A stretch of 5,294 bases of DNA from an uncultured Oscillospiraceae bacterium. GTDB taxonomy: Bacteria > Bacillota > Clostridia > Oscillospirales > Oscillospiraceae. The stretch is from NCBI GenBank assembly GCA_934567115.1, contig CAKTJA010000100.1, forward strand, positions 1 to 5,294. The letters are read 5' to 3'. The position numbers and the translations under genes are program-made. Shown piece by piece: positions 5,114 through 5,294 of this stretch (positions are counted from its first letter, which is position 1; every line of letters begins with the position of its first letter). A model generated the notes under the pieces. It saw only the letters and a list, made by a program, of their open reading frames with translations. It made no database searches and had not been told where the DNA came from.

Positions 5114-5294
5114 ATGGCGATACAAGTGGAAGTCTGGGGCGAGTACGCATGCTTTACCCGGCCGGAAATGAAAACGGAACGAGTCAGCTTCGACTGCATG
5201 ACGCCCTCGGCGGCCCGCGGCCTGCTGGAGAGCGTCTTCTGGCACCCCGGGCTGAAGTGGGTGATCGACCGCATCCATGTATGCGCGCCTATCC
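5114..5294 (+). CDS. cas5c: CRISPR-associated protein Cas5, subtype I-C (Cas5c/Cas5d), 3' truncated by window edge
   Basis: The visible 60 residues carry the family's N-terminal signature: '[23 protein letters not shown]', '[20 protein letters not shown]' and '[11 protein letters not shown]'. In type I-C the protein is a Cascade backbone subunit holding the crRNA 5' handle, and it replaces Cas6 as the endonuclease that cuts pre-crRNA at the base of the repeat stem. The ATG at 5114 follows AAAGGAG (5100-5106) at 7-nt spacing. The gene runs off the right edge; cas8c, cas7, cas4, cas1 and cas2 normally follow. Position 42 is Phe ('ESVFWHP'), where from memory Bacillus halodurans Cas5d has the active-site Tyr46 ('ESIYWKP'). 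The gene is separated from cas3 by 246 bases containing the small-RNA unit. The family is very secure. Confidence 0.96.
   Translation, partial: MAIQVEVWGEYACFTRPEMKTERVSFDCMTPSAARGLLESVFWHPGLKWVIDRIHVCAPI

Noticed and set aside
5038..5274. 78-codon minus-strand frame over the start of cas5
   Set aside because: Antisense to a clear Cas5c N-terminus, with no supporting signals.

Overview
The window reads as a moderately GC-rich Firmicutes chromosome, probably a gut clostridium of the Oscillospiraceae/Ruminococcaceae kind. This is inferred from strong AAGGAGG-type ribosome binding sites, sigma-A promoters, U-tract terminators and the gene families present. Coding DNA is GC-rich and the regulatory gaps are clearly AT-richer.

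Layout. (1) 2-436, plus: the 3' part of a cytidylate-kinase-like gene, with a strong terminator at 559-598. (2) 599-1040: no convincing gene. (3) 1194-2201, minus: asnA, ammonia-dependent asparagine synthetase, with its own promoter (2314-2342) and terminator (1044-1080). (4) 2202-2710: a divergent intergenic region holding the asnA promoter, a hairpin, and a perfect-consensus promoter for cas3. (5) 2711-4867, plus: an intact type I-C-like cas3 (HD nuclease plus SF2 helicase). (6) 4868-5113: the cas3-cas5 gap. (7) 5114 to the window end, plus: the start of cas5c, whose product in type I-C is both a Cascade subunit and the pre-crRNA-processing nuclease.

The main discovery is in the cas3-cas5 gap. 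On the minus strand lies a complete, self-contained transcription unit for a crRNA-like small RNA of about 91 nt (about 4956 down to 4866). It has a near-consensus promoter (TTGACA, 18 bp, extended TGC-TATAGT) whose expected start falls on the first base of a single degenerate type I-C CRISPR repeat (4956-4929). The repeat is followed by a pseudo-spacer (from 4928) and a 14-bp-stem terminator whose U-tract overlaps the cas3 stop codon. The first 17 nt of the pseudo-spacer match the DNA just upstream of the putative cas5 promoter (5041-5025, same strand) at every position except 6 and 12, and the match ends at 18. These are the positions flipped out of pairing in type I Cascade R-loops. The most economical reading is a CreR-type Cas-regulating RNA: Cas5c/Cascade would process and load it, and the loaded complex would bind the cas5 promoter and repress it through a match too short for interference. 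Repression would relax when Cascade is missing, sequestered by ordinary crRNAs or inhibited by anti-CRISPR proteins.

How the genes work together: Cas3 has its own strong promoter outside this loop, so nuclease and Cascade expression may be controlled separately. The asnA and kinase genes look like ordinary chromosomal neighbours with no visible link to the CRISPR locus.
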